The notes beneath the pieces are model-generated. The model did not search any database. It was not told the DNA's origin and worked only from the letters and a program-made list of their open reading frames with translations. Made by a program: the position numbers and the translations under genes. Of a stretch of 33,640 nt of DNA, positions 7,941-15,858 are shown in pieces. Location: positions 1-33,640 of the forward strand of contig NZ_FZNO01000038.1 of assembly GCF_900188025.1 (NCBI RefSeq). The letters are read 5' to 3'. Positions within the stretch are counted from its first letter, which is position 1. Each line of letters begins with the position of its first letter. The stretch is from Blastococcus mobilis (GTDB taxonomy: Bacteria > Actinomycetota > Actinomycetes > Mycobacteriales > Geodermatophilaceae).

Positions 7941-9527
7941 GTGGAACCGTCGATCCTGTCGCTGCTGCCAGCTCTCGTGACGATCATCCTGGCGATCGCC
8001 ACCCGGCGGATCCTGATCTCCCTCGGCGTCGGCATCGTGCTCGGGGCCCTGATGTACGCCGAGTGGGACGTCCTCGCCGCCCTCGAGTTCGTCCGGGAGG
8101 CGGCCTCGGGGCTCATCGTCGCCGACGGCGAGATCGCCGAGGAGGTCTACATCCTCGGCGCCGTCGTCCTCATCGGCGTCCTGTCCTCGCTCATCTACGT
8201 GTCCGGCGGTCTGCTCGCCTTCGCGTCCTGGGCCGTGCGGCGGGTCCGCACCCGCACCCAGGCGCAGTTCGTCCCGGTCGTGACGGGCATCGTGATCTTC
8301 TTCGACGACGCGTTCAGCAGCCTGGTCGGCGGCACCGTGAGCCGCTCGATCACCGACCAGCACCGCGTCTCCCGCGCCAAGCTGTCCTACCTGGTCGACT
8401 CGACCGCGGCTCCGGTGATCATCCTGGTCCCCATCTCCGGCTGGGCCGCCTTCATCGCCGCGACCATGACCGGCATCCTCGACGAGAACGAGGTCGACGG
8501 GCTCCACGGGTACGAGGCGTACCTGCAGTCCATCCCGGCGATGCTGTACCCGATCACCGCCCTGCTGCTGGTCGTCGCGGTGGCGTGGTTCAGCATCGAC
8601 ATCGGCCCCATGCGCCGGCACGAGCAGCGGGCGATCGAGCAGAACGTGCTGTTCGACCCCGCGCACGGCCTTCCGCCGGGTGAGACGGACCGCAACCTGC
8701 CGGTGCGCGAGGGCGGCCGCGTCCGCGACCTGGTCTGGCCCATCCTGACCCTGATCGCGGTCACGGTCGTCGGCGCACTGTGGATCGGCATCGCCGGGGC
8801 CGAGGGCTCGCTGGCGCCCATGGACATCCTGGCCGCCACCGACGTCATCCTGGCGCTGTTCTACGGCACCATCGCGGCCTGCCTCGTGGCCGCCGCCATG
8901 CTGCTGGTCCGGCGGACACCGGGCCGCGTGATCGGCAAGGCCGCGGTGTCCGGGGTGCGCTCCATGCTCTTCGCGGCCGCGGTGCTCTTCCTGGCCTGGA
9001 TCACGGCAGAGGTGATCGGAGAGCTCGGCATCGGCGAGTACCTGGCCGGAGTGATCGACGAGGCCCTGCCACTGGCCTTGTTGCCGGTCATCCTCTTCGT
9101 GCTGGCCTCGTTCATCGCCTTCTCCATCGGCAGCACGTTCGGGACCTTCGGTCTGCTGCTCCCGATCGCGGCGGAGATCGCGCTCTCCCTCGACAGCGCG
9201 CTGCTCATCCCGGTATTCGGGGCGGTGCTCGCCGGGGCGATCTTCGGCGACCACACGTCGCCGCTGTCCGACACCACGATCCTGTCCTCGATCGGCTCCG
9301 GGGTGCACCTCATCGACCACGTCACCACCCAGCTTCCGTACGCCCTGGTAGCCGCGGCGGCGTCGGCGGTGGGCTACCTCGTCTCCGGCCTCACGGAGAG
9401 CACCGGCCTCGGGCTCCTGGCTGCGGTGACTGCCCTCGCACTGGCCGTCCTCCTGCTGAAGGGGCGTAGCGCCGTCCGGGGTGCTGAGTCGGAGAGCGCG
9501 CCGCAGGTGGGCGAGGTCAAGGGCTGA
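7941..9527 (+). CDS. NhaC-family Na+/H+ antiporter (integral membrane)
   Basis: Protein of 528 residues from GTG 7941, with GAGGAGA seven bases upstream. It has about eleven to twelve hydrophobic segments across its length, a cytosolic linker near residues 225-265, and the conserved tract FIAFSIGSTFGTFGLLLPIAAEI followed by GAIFGDHTSPLSDTTILSS (shown in part). The GDHxSPLSDTT motif is diagnostic of the NhaC branch of the ion-transporter superfamily. The family includes Na+/H+ and malate-2H+/Na+-lactate antiporters, so with the FAH gene upstream the cargo could be an organic acid. It is convergent with the fmdB gene, with only 62 bases between them and no clear hairpin. Confidence 0.92.
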   Translation: MEPSILSLLPALVTIILAIATRRILISLGVGIVLGALMYAEWDVLAALEFVREAASGLIVADGEIAEEVYILGAVVLIGVLSSLIYVSGGLLAFASWAVRRVRTRTQAQFVPVVTGIVIFFDDAFSSLVGGTVSRSITDQHRVSRAKLSYLVDSTAAPVIILVPISGWAAFIAATMTGILDENEVDGLHGYEAYLQSIPAMLYPITALLLVVAVAWFSIDIGPMRRHEQRAIEQNVLFDPAHGLPPGETDRNLPVREGGRVRDLVWPILTLIAVTVVGALWIGIAGAEGSLAPMDILAATDVILALFYGTIAACLVAAAMLLVRRTPGRVIGKAAVSGVRSMLFAAAVLFLAWITAEVIGELGIGEYLAGVIDEALPLALLPVILFVLASFIAFSIGSTFGTFGLLLPIAAEIALSLDSALLIPVFGAVLAGAIFGDHTSPLSDTTILSSIGSGVHLIDHVTTQLPYALVAAAASAVGYLVSGLTESTGLGLLAAVTALALAVLLLKGRSAVRGAESESAPQVGEVKG

Positions 9528-9589
9528 GCGCTGGGCGGTGGAAGGACGCCGCGAGGTCGTAGCGGTAGGTGGCTTCGTCCAGGGGGAGG

Positions 9590-9862
9590 TCAGTGATGGT
9601 GGCCTCCCCGCCGCGGCAACCGGCGCCCGGACGGAGGACCGGTGATCACGGGTTCACCGCTGAGGGCCCGATCCACCCGGGCCCGGTCCAGCTTGTCCGC
9701 CCCGCGCAGCGATCCGGTCGCGGGTCTGCCTCCCGACACCGTGTAGACGCGGCGGGCCGGTTGGGCGCACGACGGGCATGGGGCGGCCTGCGCGGCGTCC
9801 TGCATGTCGCGTCGCAGGTCGAACGGACCGCAGCGGGGACAACGGAACTCGTACAGCGGCAC
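9590..9862 (-). CDS. fmdB: FmdB-family zinc-ribbon protein, downstream copy
   Basis: Protein of 90 residues from GTG 9862, preceded by CAGGAG. It opens MPLYEFRCPRCG and has two zinc knuckles, Cys8/Cys11 and Cys29/Cys32 (CPSC), which is the FmdB ribbon. The tail is basic and ends GGHHH. FmdB proteins were first described beside formamidase as possible regulators of amide use; their molecular role is not settled. This is the last gene of the five-gene amide operon, 71 bases after formamidase 1. Confidence 0.85.
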   Translation of the reverse strand: MPLYEFRCPRCGPFDLRRDMQDAAQAAPCPSCAQPARRVYTVSGGRPATGSLRGADKLDRARVDRALSGEPVITGPPSGRRLPRRGGHHH

Positions 9863-9933
9863 GGGTGGCTCCTGCCTGACGGGGGGTCGGGCCGGAACGG
9901 CGGCATCCCGCCGTCCCGGCCCTCGGGGATGGG

Positions 9934-11196
9934 TCAGTCCGCGACCAGCTCCCGGCCTCCGCCGGTGCTCTCCGGCAGGAGGTTACGGTCGAAGATCGAC
10001 AAGGGGATGCTGAGCGAGACCGCACTGTTCGGGATGTCCACGACGCCGCCGATCCGGCCGTCGATGGGGGCGGCCCCGAGGAACAGGTAGGCCTGCTCGA
10101 AGGTCCAGTCCATCGCCGGCATCAGGAAGTTGATCGCGTTCAGGCAGGCCTGTCGGTAGGCGACGGTGGCGTTCATGTAGTAGTTCCGACCGTCTTCGAC
10201 ACTGATTCCCTCGAAGGTCAGGAATTCCGAGTAGTTCGGGCCGACGCGTCCGGGCTTGAAGAACGGCATGTTGGTCTTGTACCGGTCCATCCCGCCCTTG
10301 ATGAGATCGAAGTGCAGGTCGATGAAGCCGGGCATCTCGATGGCACCGCAGAAGGTGATCTCCCCGTCGCCCTGGGCGAAGTGGAGGTCCCCGATCGAGA
10401 ACAGTCCGCCTGGGACGAACACCGGCATGTAGACCCGGCTGCCGACCCCGAGGTCCTTGATGTCGACGTTGCCGCCGTGTTCCCGCGGGGGAATCGTGCG
10501 GCAGGCCTCGGCAGCGGCCCGCTCGAAGTCCGCCCCGCTCAGCCGGCCGAGAAGGGCATCCTTGGGCAGCGGCGGGAGCGCCAGCGCCGGAACCTGCGGT
10601 GCGCCGGGCGTCTCGCCGCCGTGCGCGGGGATGTCGCCGGTCACCCGGTCGGGGTTCTGGTCGATCAACGCCTGTTCGCGGCGGTTCCACTCGGCCAGCA
10701 GATCAGCGGAGGGTGCACAGCCGAACAGCCCCGGGTGGGAGTTGCCGATGAAGCGCACCCCCGGCACGTGGCGGCTGCTCGTCCAGATCCCGTCGAGATC
10801 CCAGATCGCCTTGGACGCCTGCGGCGAGTAGTCCGTGAGGAAGCCGCCGCCGTTCTCCTTGGCGAAGATGCCGGTGTACCCCCACGGCTGTTCCTGGAAC
10901 GGACCGATGTTGACGATGTCGACGACGAGGATGTCGCCCGGCTCGGCCCCGTCGATCGCGATCGGGCCGCTCAGGACGTGGCAAGGATCGATGTTCATGT
11001 CGCGGATGTCGTCGGCGTCGTCGCTGTTGCGGACCTGGTCGTCGGTCCAGTCCTTGCACTCGATGCGGTAGGTGTTCCCCGGGGGGACCGTGTTGGCCGG
11101 CGGGATGTCCGGGTGCCAGCGGTTGTGACCGGGAACGGACTGTTCGGCCATGGGGACGCTGAGGTCCCGGTTGATCTCGAAGATGACGTCAGGCAC
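9934..11196 (-). CDS. fmdA: Formamidase / acetamidase (FmdA family), copy 1
   Basis: Protein of 420 residues. The GTG start at 11196 has GAGGAG at good spacing and yields the family N-terminus MPDVIFEINRD, so the 27 extra upstream residues of the open frame are rejected. The family signature is clear: GHNRWHPDIPP, HVLSGPIAIDGAEPGD, WGYTGIFAKENGGGF, PGLFGCAPS, ENGG-like HGGNVDIKDL, and FAQGDGEITFCGAIE. FmdA enzymes hydrolyse formamide or short amides to the acid and ammonia in the cytoplasm. Compared with copy 2 it has an insert (DIPAHGGETPGAPQ) before LALPPL. Intact and co-transcribed with copy 2. Confidence 0.93.
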   Translation of the reverse strand: MPDVIFEINRDLSVPMAEQSVPGHNRWHPDIPPANTVPPGNTYRIECKDWTDDQVRNSDDADDIRDMNIDPCHVLSGPIAIDGAEPGDILVVDIVNIGPFQEQPWGYTGIFAKENGGGFLTDYSPQASKAIWDLDGIWTSSRHVPGVRFIGNSHPGLFGCAPSADLLAEWNRREQALIDQNPDRVTGDIPAHGGETPGAPQVPALALPPLPKDALLGRLSGADFERAAAEACRTIPPREHGGNVDIKDLGVGSRVYMPVFVPGGLFSIGDLHFAQGDGEITFCGAIEMPGFIDLHFDLIKGGMDRYKTNMPFFKPGRVGPNYSEFLTFEGISVEDGRNYYMNATVAYRQACLNAINFLMPAMDWTFEQAYLFLGAAPIDGRIGGVVDIPNSAVSLSIPLSIFDRNLLPESTGGGRELVAD

Positions 11197-11316
11197 TGGG
11201 GACTCCTCGGAGGGTGCGGCAGGTTCGGGCAGGACAACGGGCGGGCCCGCTTTTTCCTGGCGCGGTTGCGTTCTCACGGGCGCCAGGGCTCCCGTGACGC
11301 CGGTGCGTCGCCGTGC

Positions 11317-12570
11317 TCAGAAGCTGGACCGGGGAACGCCCATGCCGGGGTCGATCCGGGCCGGCCCGGACGCCGACGGAGCGACGTCGAAGTCGAAGAT
11401 CGCGGTGGGGATGTACACCGTCGAGCACGAGTTGGGGATGTCGACGACCCCTGAGAGCCGGCCCTCGATCGGCGCTGCCCCGAGGATCATGTAGGCCTGC
11501 TCCGGGCTGTAGCCGAACGTGGTCAGGTAGTCGATCGCGTGGAGACAGGCCCGCTGGTAGGACAGGTGGGAGTCCAGATAGTGCTGCTGGTCGTCCAGGG
11601 TCACCGAGGTGCCGGAGAACGCCAGCCACCGCTCGTACCTCGGATCGACGTTGCCGGGCATGAAGATGGCGTTCTCACCCACGCCGTAGGTCTCCATGCC
11701 GCCGGAGATGAGATCGACGTGCAGGTCCATGAAGCCGCCCATCTCGATGGCCCCACAGAAGGTGATCTCGCCGTCCCCCTGCGAGAAGTGCAGGTCGCCC
11801 ATCGACAGTTTGGCTCCCTCGACGAACACCGGGTAGAAGACCCGGCTGCCCTGGGTCAGGTTCTTGATGTCCTGGTTGCCCCCGTTCTCCCGGGGCGGCG
11901 CGGTCCGGGCGGCCTCGGCCGCCGCGCGCTCGAAGTCCGCTCCCTCCAACCGCCCGAGGATCGCGTCCTGCGCCAGCGGGGGAAGGGCCAGCGGCGGCAC
12001 GCGGTCGGGGTCGGTGGCGATGAGGTCGGCTTCGCGCCGGTTCCAGCGCGCCAGGAGCTCCGCTGACGGCGCGGTGCCCATCAGGCCGGGGTGGACGATC
12101 CCGGTGAAGGAGACGCCGGGAAGGTGCCGGGACGTCGCCTTCTGACCCGAGAAGTCCCAGATGACCTTGTATGCGTCGGGGAACTGCTCGGTGAGGAAGC
12201 CGCCGCCGTTCTGGGTCGCGAAGATGCCCGTGTAGCCCCAGCCCTGTCCGGCGAGCGGGCCGGAATCCTCCTGCGGGATCGGGCCGACGTCGAGGATGTC
12301 CACGATCAGGAGGTCACCGGGCTGCGCGCCCTCCACGCGGATGGGGCCGCTGAGGACGTGCACGGTCGAGAGCGGCGCGTCACGGACGTCGTCGGCTGAG
12401 TCGTCGTTGTGGATGGCCCCGTCGAACCATTCACGGCAGTGCACACGGAAGGACTCCCCGGGGCGGACGGTCACCTCGGTCGGGATGTCTGGATGCCAGC
12501 GGTTGTGGCCGAGGTACTTCTGTTCGGTGAATTTCTTGGTGGAGTCGAGCGGGAACACGACGTCCGGCAT
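11317..12570 (-). CDS. fmdA: Formamidase / acetamidase (FmdA family), copy 2
   Basis: Protein of 417 residues. The ATG at 12570 has a strong CGAGGAGG upstream. It carries the same landmarks as copy 1: GHNRWHPDIP, HVLSGPIRVEGAQPGD, WGYTGIFATQNGGGF, HPGLMGTAPS, PPRENGGNQDIKNL, and FSQGDGEITFCGAIEMGGF. It matches classical bacterial formamidase slightly better than copy 1 (PPRENGGNQDIKNL). The two copies differ along their whole length, so the duplication is old and they may have different amide substrates. There are 49 bases after the amiS-like stop and 120 bases before copy 1. The product would be ammonia plus formate or acetate. Confidence 0.94.
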   Translation of the reverse strand: MPDVVFPLDSTKKFTEQKYLGHNRWHPDIPTEVTVRPGESFRVHCREWFDGAIHNDDSADDVRDAPLSTVHVLSGPIRVEGAQPGDLLIVDILDVGPIPQEDSGPLAGQGWGYTGIFATQNGGGFLTEQFPDAYKVIWDFSGQKATSRHLPGVSFTGIVHPGLMGTAPSAELLARWNRREADLIATDPDRVPPLALPPLAQDAILGRLEGADFERAAAEAARTAPPRENGGNQDIKNLTQGSRVFYPVFVEGAKLSMGDLHFSQGDGEITFCGAIEMGGFMDLHVDLISGGMETYGVGENAIFMPGNVDPRYERWLAFSGTSVTLDDQQHYLDSHLSYQRACLHAIDYLTTFGYSPEQAYMILGAAPIEGRLSGVVDIPNSCSTVYIPTAIFDFDVAPSASGPARIDPGMGVPRSSF

Positions 12571-12619
12571 GGCTGACCTCCTCGCGACGATGGGAATCCT
12601 TCGGAGTGGGGGAGGGGCC

Positions 12620-13381
12620 TCACCGCCGTCGGTGGGCCGGCGCGTCCGAGCGTCGGCCGGCGGCCTGCTCCTGACCCGCGGCGACGTTGCCGTACATCTC
12701 CGTGGTCCGCGGCTGAGTTCCGCCCGCCTGCCCGGGGTTCTCGCCCTCACGAAGTTCCGGCGCCGGGGCCGTCGCCGTGGTGGCTCGCGGTTCGCGTAGC
12801 CGGGGGTACAGGCCCAGCGAGAGCACGCAGAGGACCGCCAGGGCGATCGCCGACGTCGTGAGGTAGTCGTCCCACACCTCGGTCAGCAGCATGAACGCGG
12901 GCACGGCGGCCGTGATGACCCCGGCGACGATGGCGACAGCACCGGTGAATCGGGTCAGCTCCTCCCGCTTGAGGCCGAGAACGAGGAAGAACAGCGCCCA
13001 CAGCACCGCCCAGTACAGCCAGATGACCCCGAAGGCAGGGTCGTCGAAGCGCCCGAAGTTGAGCCCGGCGTACACGACGGCGCAGACCGCGACGAACGCG
13101 GAGAACCAGCCCAGCCCGGTGCCGTCCAGGCCGCCGAGCAGGTTGAAACCGACGTACAGGTAGGTGAAGCCGAACAGGTAGAGACCCGAGGCGGAGAGAA
13201 TGGTGTTCGCATCACCACCGGACGTGAAGATCAGATAGGTCGGCGTGATCACCTGCAGACCGCCGACGAAGAAGTTGAGCGGCGCGGCCGCGCGGGCGTC
13301 GACCCGCCCCAGCAGCATCAACCCGTTGACGATCAGAACCGCTCCGACGTACAGCAGTCCGACGCTGCCCATGTCGACCAT
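12620..13381 (-). CDS. AmiS/UreI-family amide or urea channel
   Basis: Protein of 253 residues with about six to seven membrane segments in the first 195 residues (GSVGLLYVGAVLIVNGLMLLG, then repeated hydrophobic stretches rich in aromatic residues) and a charged cytosolic tail of about 55 residues. The opening segment, the PLNFFVGGLQ loop and FGFTYLYVGFN are typical of the AmiS/UreI family of hexameric pores for short amides or urea. Starts at ATG 13381 and ATG 13372 are both possible; the second is better spaced from GAAGGG. Its place between fmdB and two formamidases points to amide uptake. Urea from creatinase is another candidate cargo, which is inference. Confidence 0.88.
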   Translation of the reverse strand: MVDMGSVGLLYVGAVLIVNGLMLLGRVDARAAAPLNFFVGGLQVITPTYLIFTSGGDANTILSASGLYLFGFTYLYVGFNLLGGLDGTGLGWFSAFVAVCAVVYAGLNFGRFDDPAFGVIWLYWAVLWALFFLVLGLKREELTRFTGAVAIVAGVITAAVPAFMLLTEVWDDYLTTSAIALAVLCVLSLGLYPRLREPRATTATAPAPELREGENPGQAGGTQPRTTEMYGNVAAGQEQAAGRRSDAPAHRRR

Positions 13382-13452
13382 CCCTTCGTACCGGTCGATG
13401 AGGTTCCTCTGTCCAGGTGTGTTCGTCGCGGCTGCCGCGTTCGACGGTCACG

Positions 13453-13737
13453 TCACGGGCGTGGCAGCCGACGCAGGGCCGGGTTGCGTCTCATGTCCGC
13501 TCGGCCACCACTGCGGGGTGGAGGCGCGGAGACGACGCCGGGTTCGTCGCGGGTGCGTTCGGTGGCGTCGATGAGCGCGCGGCGGGTCGACGAGCCCAAG
13601 GAGAGCCGCGGTGCCGTATAGCACCGCAACGCCGACGAGCCACACACCGGGCACGGGACGGCGGCCGCGGCGGTGCCGATGGGCCGGCTTTCCTCGGTGG
13701 TGCCGTGCTCGGCGCAGCGGTAGATGTAGACCGCCAT
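13453..13737 (-). CDS. fmdB: FmdB-family zinc-ribbon protein, first gene of the amide operon
   Basis: Protein of 94 residues. ATG 13737 was chosen over GTG 13743 because GGGAGGTG lies just before it. It opens MAVYIYRCAEHG and has one standard knuckle, Cys29/Cys32 (CPVC). The first knuckle reads CAEH, so histidine replaces the second cysteine, which could still bind zinc. The C-terminal half is basic and divergent. It leads the operon fmdB-amiS-fmdA-fmdA-fmdB, with 71 bases to the channel gene. Having an FmdB at each end of the operon is unusual. Confidence 0.82.
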   Translation of the reverse strand: MAVYIYRCAEHGTTEESRPIGTAAAAVPCPVCGSSALRCYTAPRLSLGSSTRRALIDATERTRDEPGVVSAPPPRSGGRADMRRNPALRRLPRP

Positions 13738-13789
13738 GGCCACCTCCCGGCGCAGCTCGGACGCGAGGCCGTGTCACCGAACTGACAGC

Positions 13790-13821
13790 GGGACGCTCTA
13801 CTCGCGCAACCAAGCGGTCAA
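13790..13821 (-). promoter_or_regulatory. Possible promoter of the amide operon
   Basis: On the minus strand a TTGACC hexamer (13816-13821) is followed about 15-17 bases later by TAGAGC/GAGCGT, 60-80 bases upstream of the first fmdB start. The -10 match is poor and this is only a candidate. Confidence 0.3.
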
Positions 13822-13952
13822 GGGTGCAAACGGCCCGACAGGGACGGTGTGCGCGCCCAGCGGCGCGTCCTCACAGCGCGCCTGTCGCCCGAGCGATCAG
13901 TGACGCCGACGTGGCCACGGCGCACCGATCCGCGGCGAGGAGGACCGCGACC

Positions 13953-14711
13953 GGTCCGCTGCTCGGGGACGCCGGTCACCGAGCCGCACGGGAAAGGCGC
14001 ACGAAGGACGTCGGCCAGCCCGACTTCGGTGCGAGGTGGCGCGGTGATCTCAGACGTCAACTGCCAGACGGTAGCTCTCGAGGGTGAAGACTGCGGCACG
14101 TCCATGCTGCCCACCGGGGCGACTCGGGCGAGGTCGTTGCGGAGCAGGTCGACGATCTTCAGGTTCTCGGCCCGCTCCTTGGCGCTGGACTGCAGTTGCC
14201 GGGCCTGCTCCCGATCCACCCCCGTGGTGTGGCCGCGGGCGGCCGTGCCCTTCATGGGACGGGTGCGAAGCCGGTCGCCGGTTTACTCAAGAACAGTTCG
14301 GGGCTGGCGCCGGCGATGACGTGCCGGCCCGGATCCAAGAAGGCGTCGTACCCGCACCGTTGAGCGAGGGCCAGATCGGCGTAGAGCGCGCGCACGTCGC
14401 CGTCCGCGTGCCCGCAGAGCCGGTCGGTCAGGTTGCACTGGTAGGTGTCGCCGGCCGCGATGTGCTGGCGTATGCGAGCGACGGCGAGTCGGGGCGGCCA
14501 CCGCCAACGTCGGGTCGAGGTCGGCGGCCGCTTCGTGGGAGTCGTACCCGAGAGCCCAGTCGCCGACGGCGGTGGCTTGCCCGACCTCGGCCAGGACCGC
14601 GATCACCTCTTCGGGGCGCGAGGCGACGAGCACCTGGTGCGGCGGCGGAGATCGCAGCGCTCTGTCCGGGACCAGGTCGTCGGCCCGGGCCCAGGCGGTC
14701 ACTCCGCTCAT
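13953..14711 (-). pseudogene. pabB: Decayed aminodeoxychorismate synthase component I (pabB)
   Basis: ATG 14711 overlaps the folP stop (ATGA), showing original translational coupling. The first about 75 residues (ADDLVPDRALRSPPP, RPEEVIAVLAEV, GDWALGYDSHEAA) match the PabB N-terminus. Near 14485 the homology jumps to another frame (RIRQHIAAGDTYQCNLTD to HVIAGASPELF) with about 70-80 expected residues missing. It returns to the first frame after a TAA at 14283-14285, continuing GDRLRTRPMKGTAARG, AENLKIVDLLRNDLARV and PFPCGSVTGVPEQRT, where recognisable homology ends. The expected C-terminus is absent. An internal deletion, two frame changes, a nonsense codon and a lost end make this a clear pseudogene of p-aminobenzoate synthesis. 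Confidence 0.85.
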
Positions 14712-15619
14712 CCGAGCACGGGTCCTGGCGACCGGGGCTGTGCTCGTGCGGCAGCCACCGTCAGGACGGCGTCGACCGAGGAGCCGACGTCGTGCACCCG
14801 CACTCCCCATACCCCGGCCTGGGCGGCCAGGACGGTGATGGCGAGGGTTCCCGCATCACGCTGCTGCACAGGGCGGACCTGGCCCCTGCGGTCGGCCAGC
14901 AGCCGACCCAGGAAGCTCTTGCGGGATGCGCCCACCAGCACCGGGCACCCGAGAGCGACGAGCCGGTCCAGCCCGGCGAGCAGCGTCCAATCGTGGCCGG
15001 CCTCCTTGGCGAAGCCCAGGCCGGGGTCGAGGATCAGCTGGGCCGGGTTCACTCCGGCAGCCACGGCGGCCTCCGCCCGGGTGGTCAGTTCGGCCGACAC
15101 CTCGGTGACGACGTCCCTGTAGTGGGCCCGGGCATACATGTCCCGGCTGTGTCCGCGCCAGTGCATGAGAACCCAGCGGACCCCGGTGCCGGCGACCACG
15201 TCGACCATGCCGGGATCGGCGCACCCACCGCTCACGTCGTTGACCATGACCGCGCCCGCCTCGATCGCCGCTGCGGCGACCTCCGCCCGGGTGGTGTCGA
15301 CGCTGACGGGAACGCCGGCCCGGGACAGCTCGGTGATCACCGGCAGCACCCGTCGACGCTCCTCGCCGGCGCTGATCCGGCCCGCGCCCGGACGGGTGGA
15401 CTCCCCGCCGACGTCGACGAGGTCGGCACCGGCGCCGTGCATGGCCAGGCCGTGCGCGACCGCGGCGTACATGTCGGGATAGCGACCGCCGTCGGAGAAG
15501 GAGTCCGGCGTGACGTTGAGGATCCCCATCACCCGGCACCGGTCGAGGGGCGGAGGGAACCACCGCTCCACCTTCCGCGCCGGTGCGACCCGTTCGACCC
15601 CCGCCAGGTCAGCCCGCAC
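14708..15619 (-). CDS. folP: Dihydropteroate synthase
   Basis: Protein of 303 residues from GTG 15619, with AGGAGAAGGG about 13 bases upstream. It has the full set of DHPS signatures: MGILNVTPDSFSDGG, LVDVGGESTRPGA, VSVDTTRAEVA, MVNDVSGG, LILDPGLGFAKE, PVLVGASRKSFLG and a C-terminal RVHDV. It joins p-aminobenzoate to hydroxymethyl-dihydropterin diphosphate in folate synthesis. Here it sits at the end of the sarcosine-oxidase operon, where extra tetrahydrofolate would serve as methyl-carbon acceptor. Its start lies inside the 3' end of the pyc remnant (11-base overlap) and its stop overlaps the pabB start. It is probably a second, pathway-linked folP. Confidence 0.93.
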   Translation of the reverse strand: MRADLAGVERVAPARKVERWFPPPLDRCRVMGILNVTPDSFSDGGRYPDMYAAVAHGLAMHGAGADLVDVGGESTRPGAGRISAGEERRRVLPVITELSRAGVPVSVDTTRAEVAAAAIEAGAVMVNDVSGGCADPGMVDVVAGTGVRWVLMHWRGHSRDMYARAHYRDVVTEVSAELTTRAEAAVAAGVNPAQLILDPGLGFAKEAGHDWTLLAGLDRLVALGCPVLVGASRKSFLGRLLADRRGQVRPVQQRDAGTLAITVLAAQAGVWGVRVHDVGSSVDAVLTVAAARAQPRSPGPVLG

Positions 15620-15809
15620 TGGTCGAGCTTCCCTTCTCCTGCAGGACGAGCAGGAGGTCGCCCTCGACCTGTTGCACGGGCTCGATGGCGGCCGGCGCCG
15701 GGTCCTCCCAGGAGAACGCCACCACCGTGCCGGCTCCCACCTCGTAGGCGGCCCGGAACGCCCGGACGGCGATCTCACCACGGTTGGCGACGAGGACCTT
15801 CGAGAACAA
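15609..15809 (-). pseudogene. N-terminal remnant of a pyruvate carboxylase-type biotin carboxylase
   Basis: Open frame of 66 codons starting at TTG 15809 after GGGAG. The first 37 residues (MFSKVLVANRGEIAVRAF, then RAAYEVGAGTVVAF) are the unmistakable N-terminus of pyruvate or acyl-CoA carboxylase biotin-carboxylase domains. After SWEDP the sequence no longer resembles the family and ends 29 residues later, inside the folP start region. A whole enzyme would need over 1100 residues, so this is a remnant of a deletion. It lies between sdaA, whose product is pyruvate, and folP. A full pyc here would have made oxaloacetate from that pyruvate. Confidence 0.75.
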
Positions 15810-15858
15810 CGGAACTCCCGGTGACGTCGAGTGCGGGTGGGGCGGTGTGCTCAGTCCC

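Noticed and set aside
7923-9320. 465-codon minus-strand frame opposite the antiporter
   Set aside because: Very rich in Asp, His, Gln and Arg with no fold; it is a typical antisense shadow of a hydrophobic GC-rich gene.
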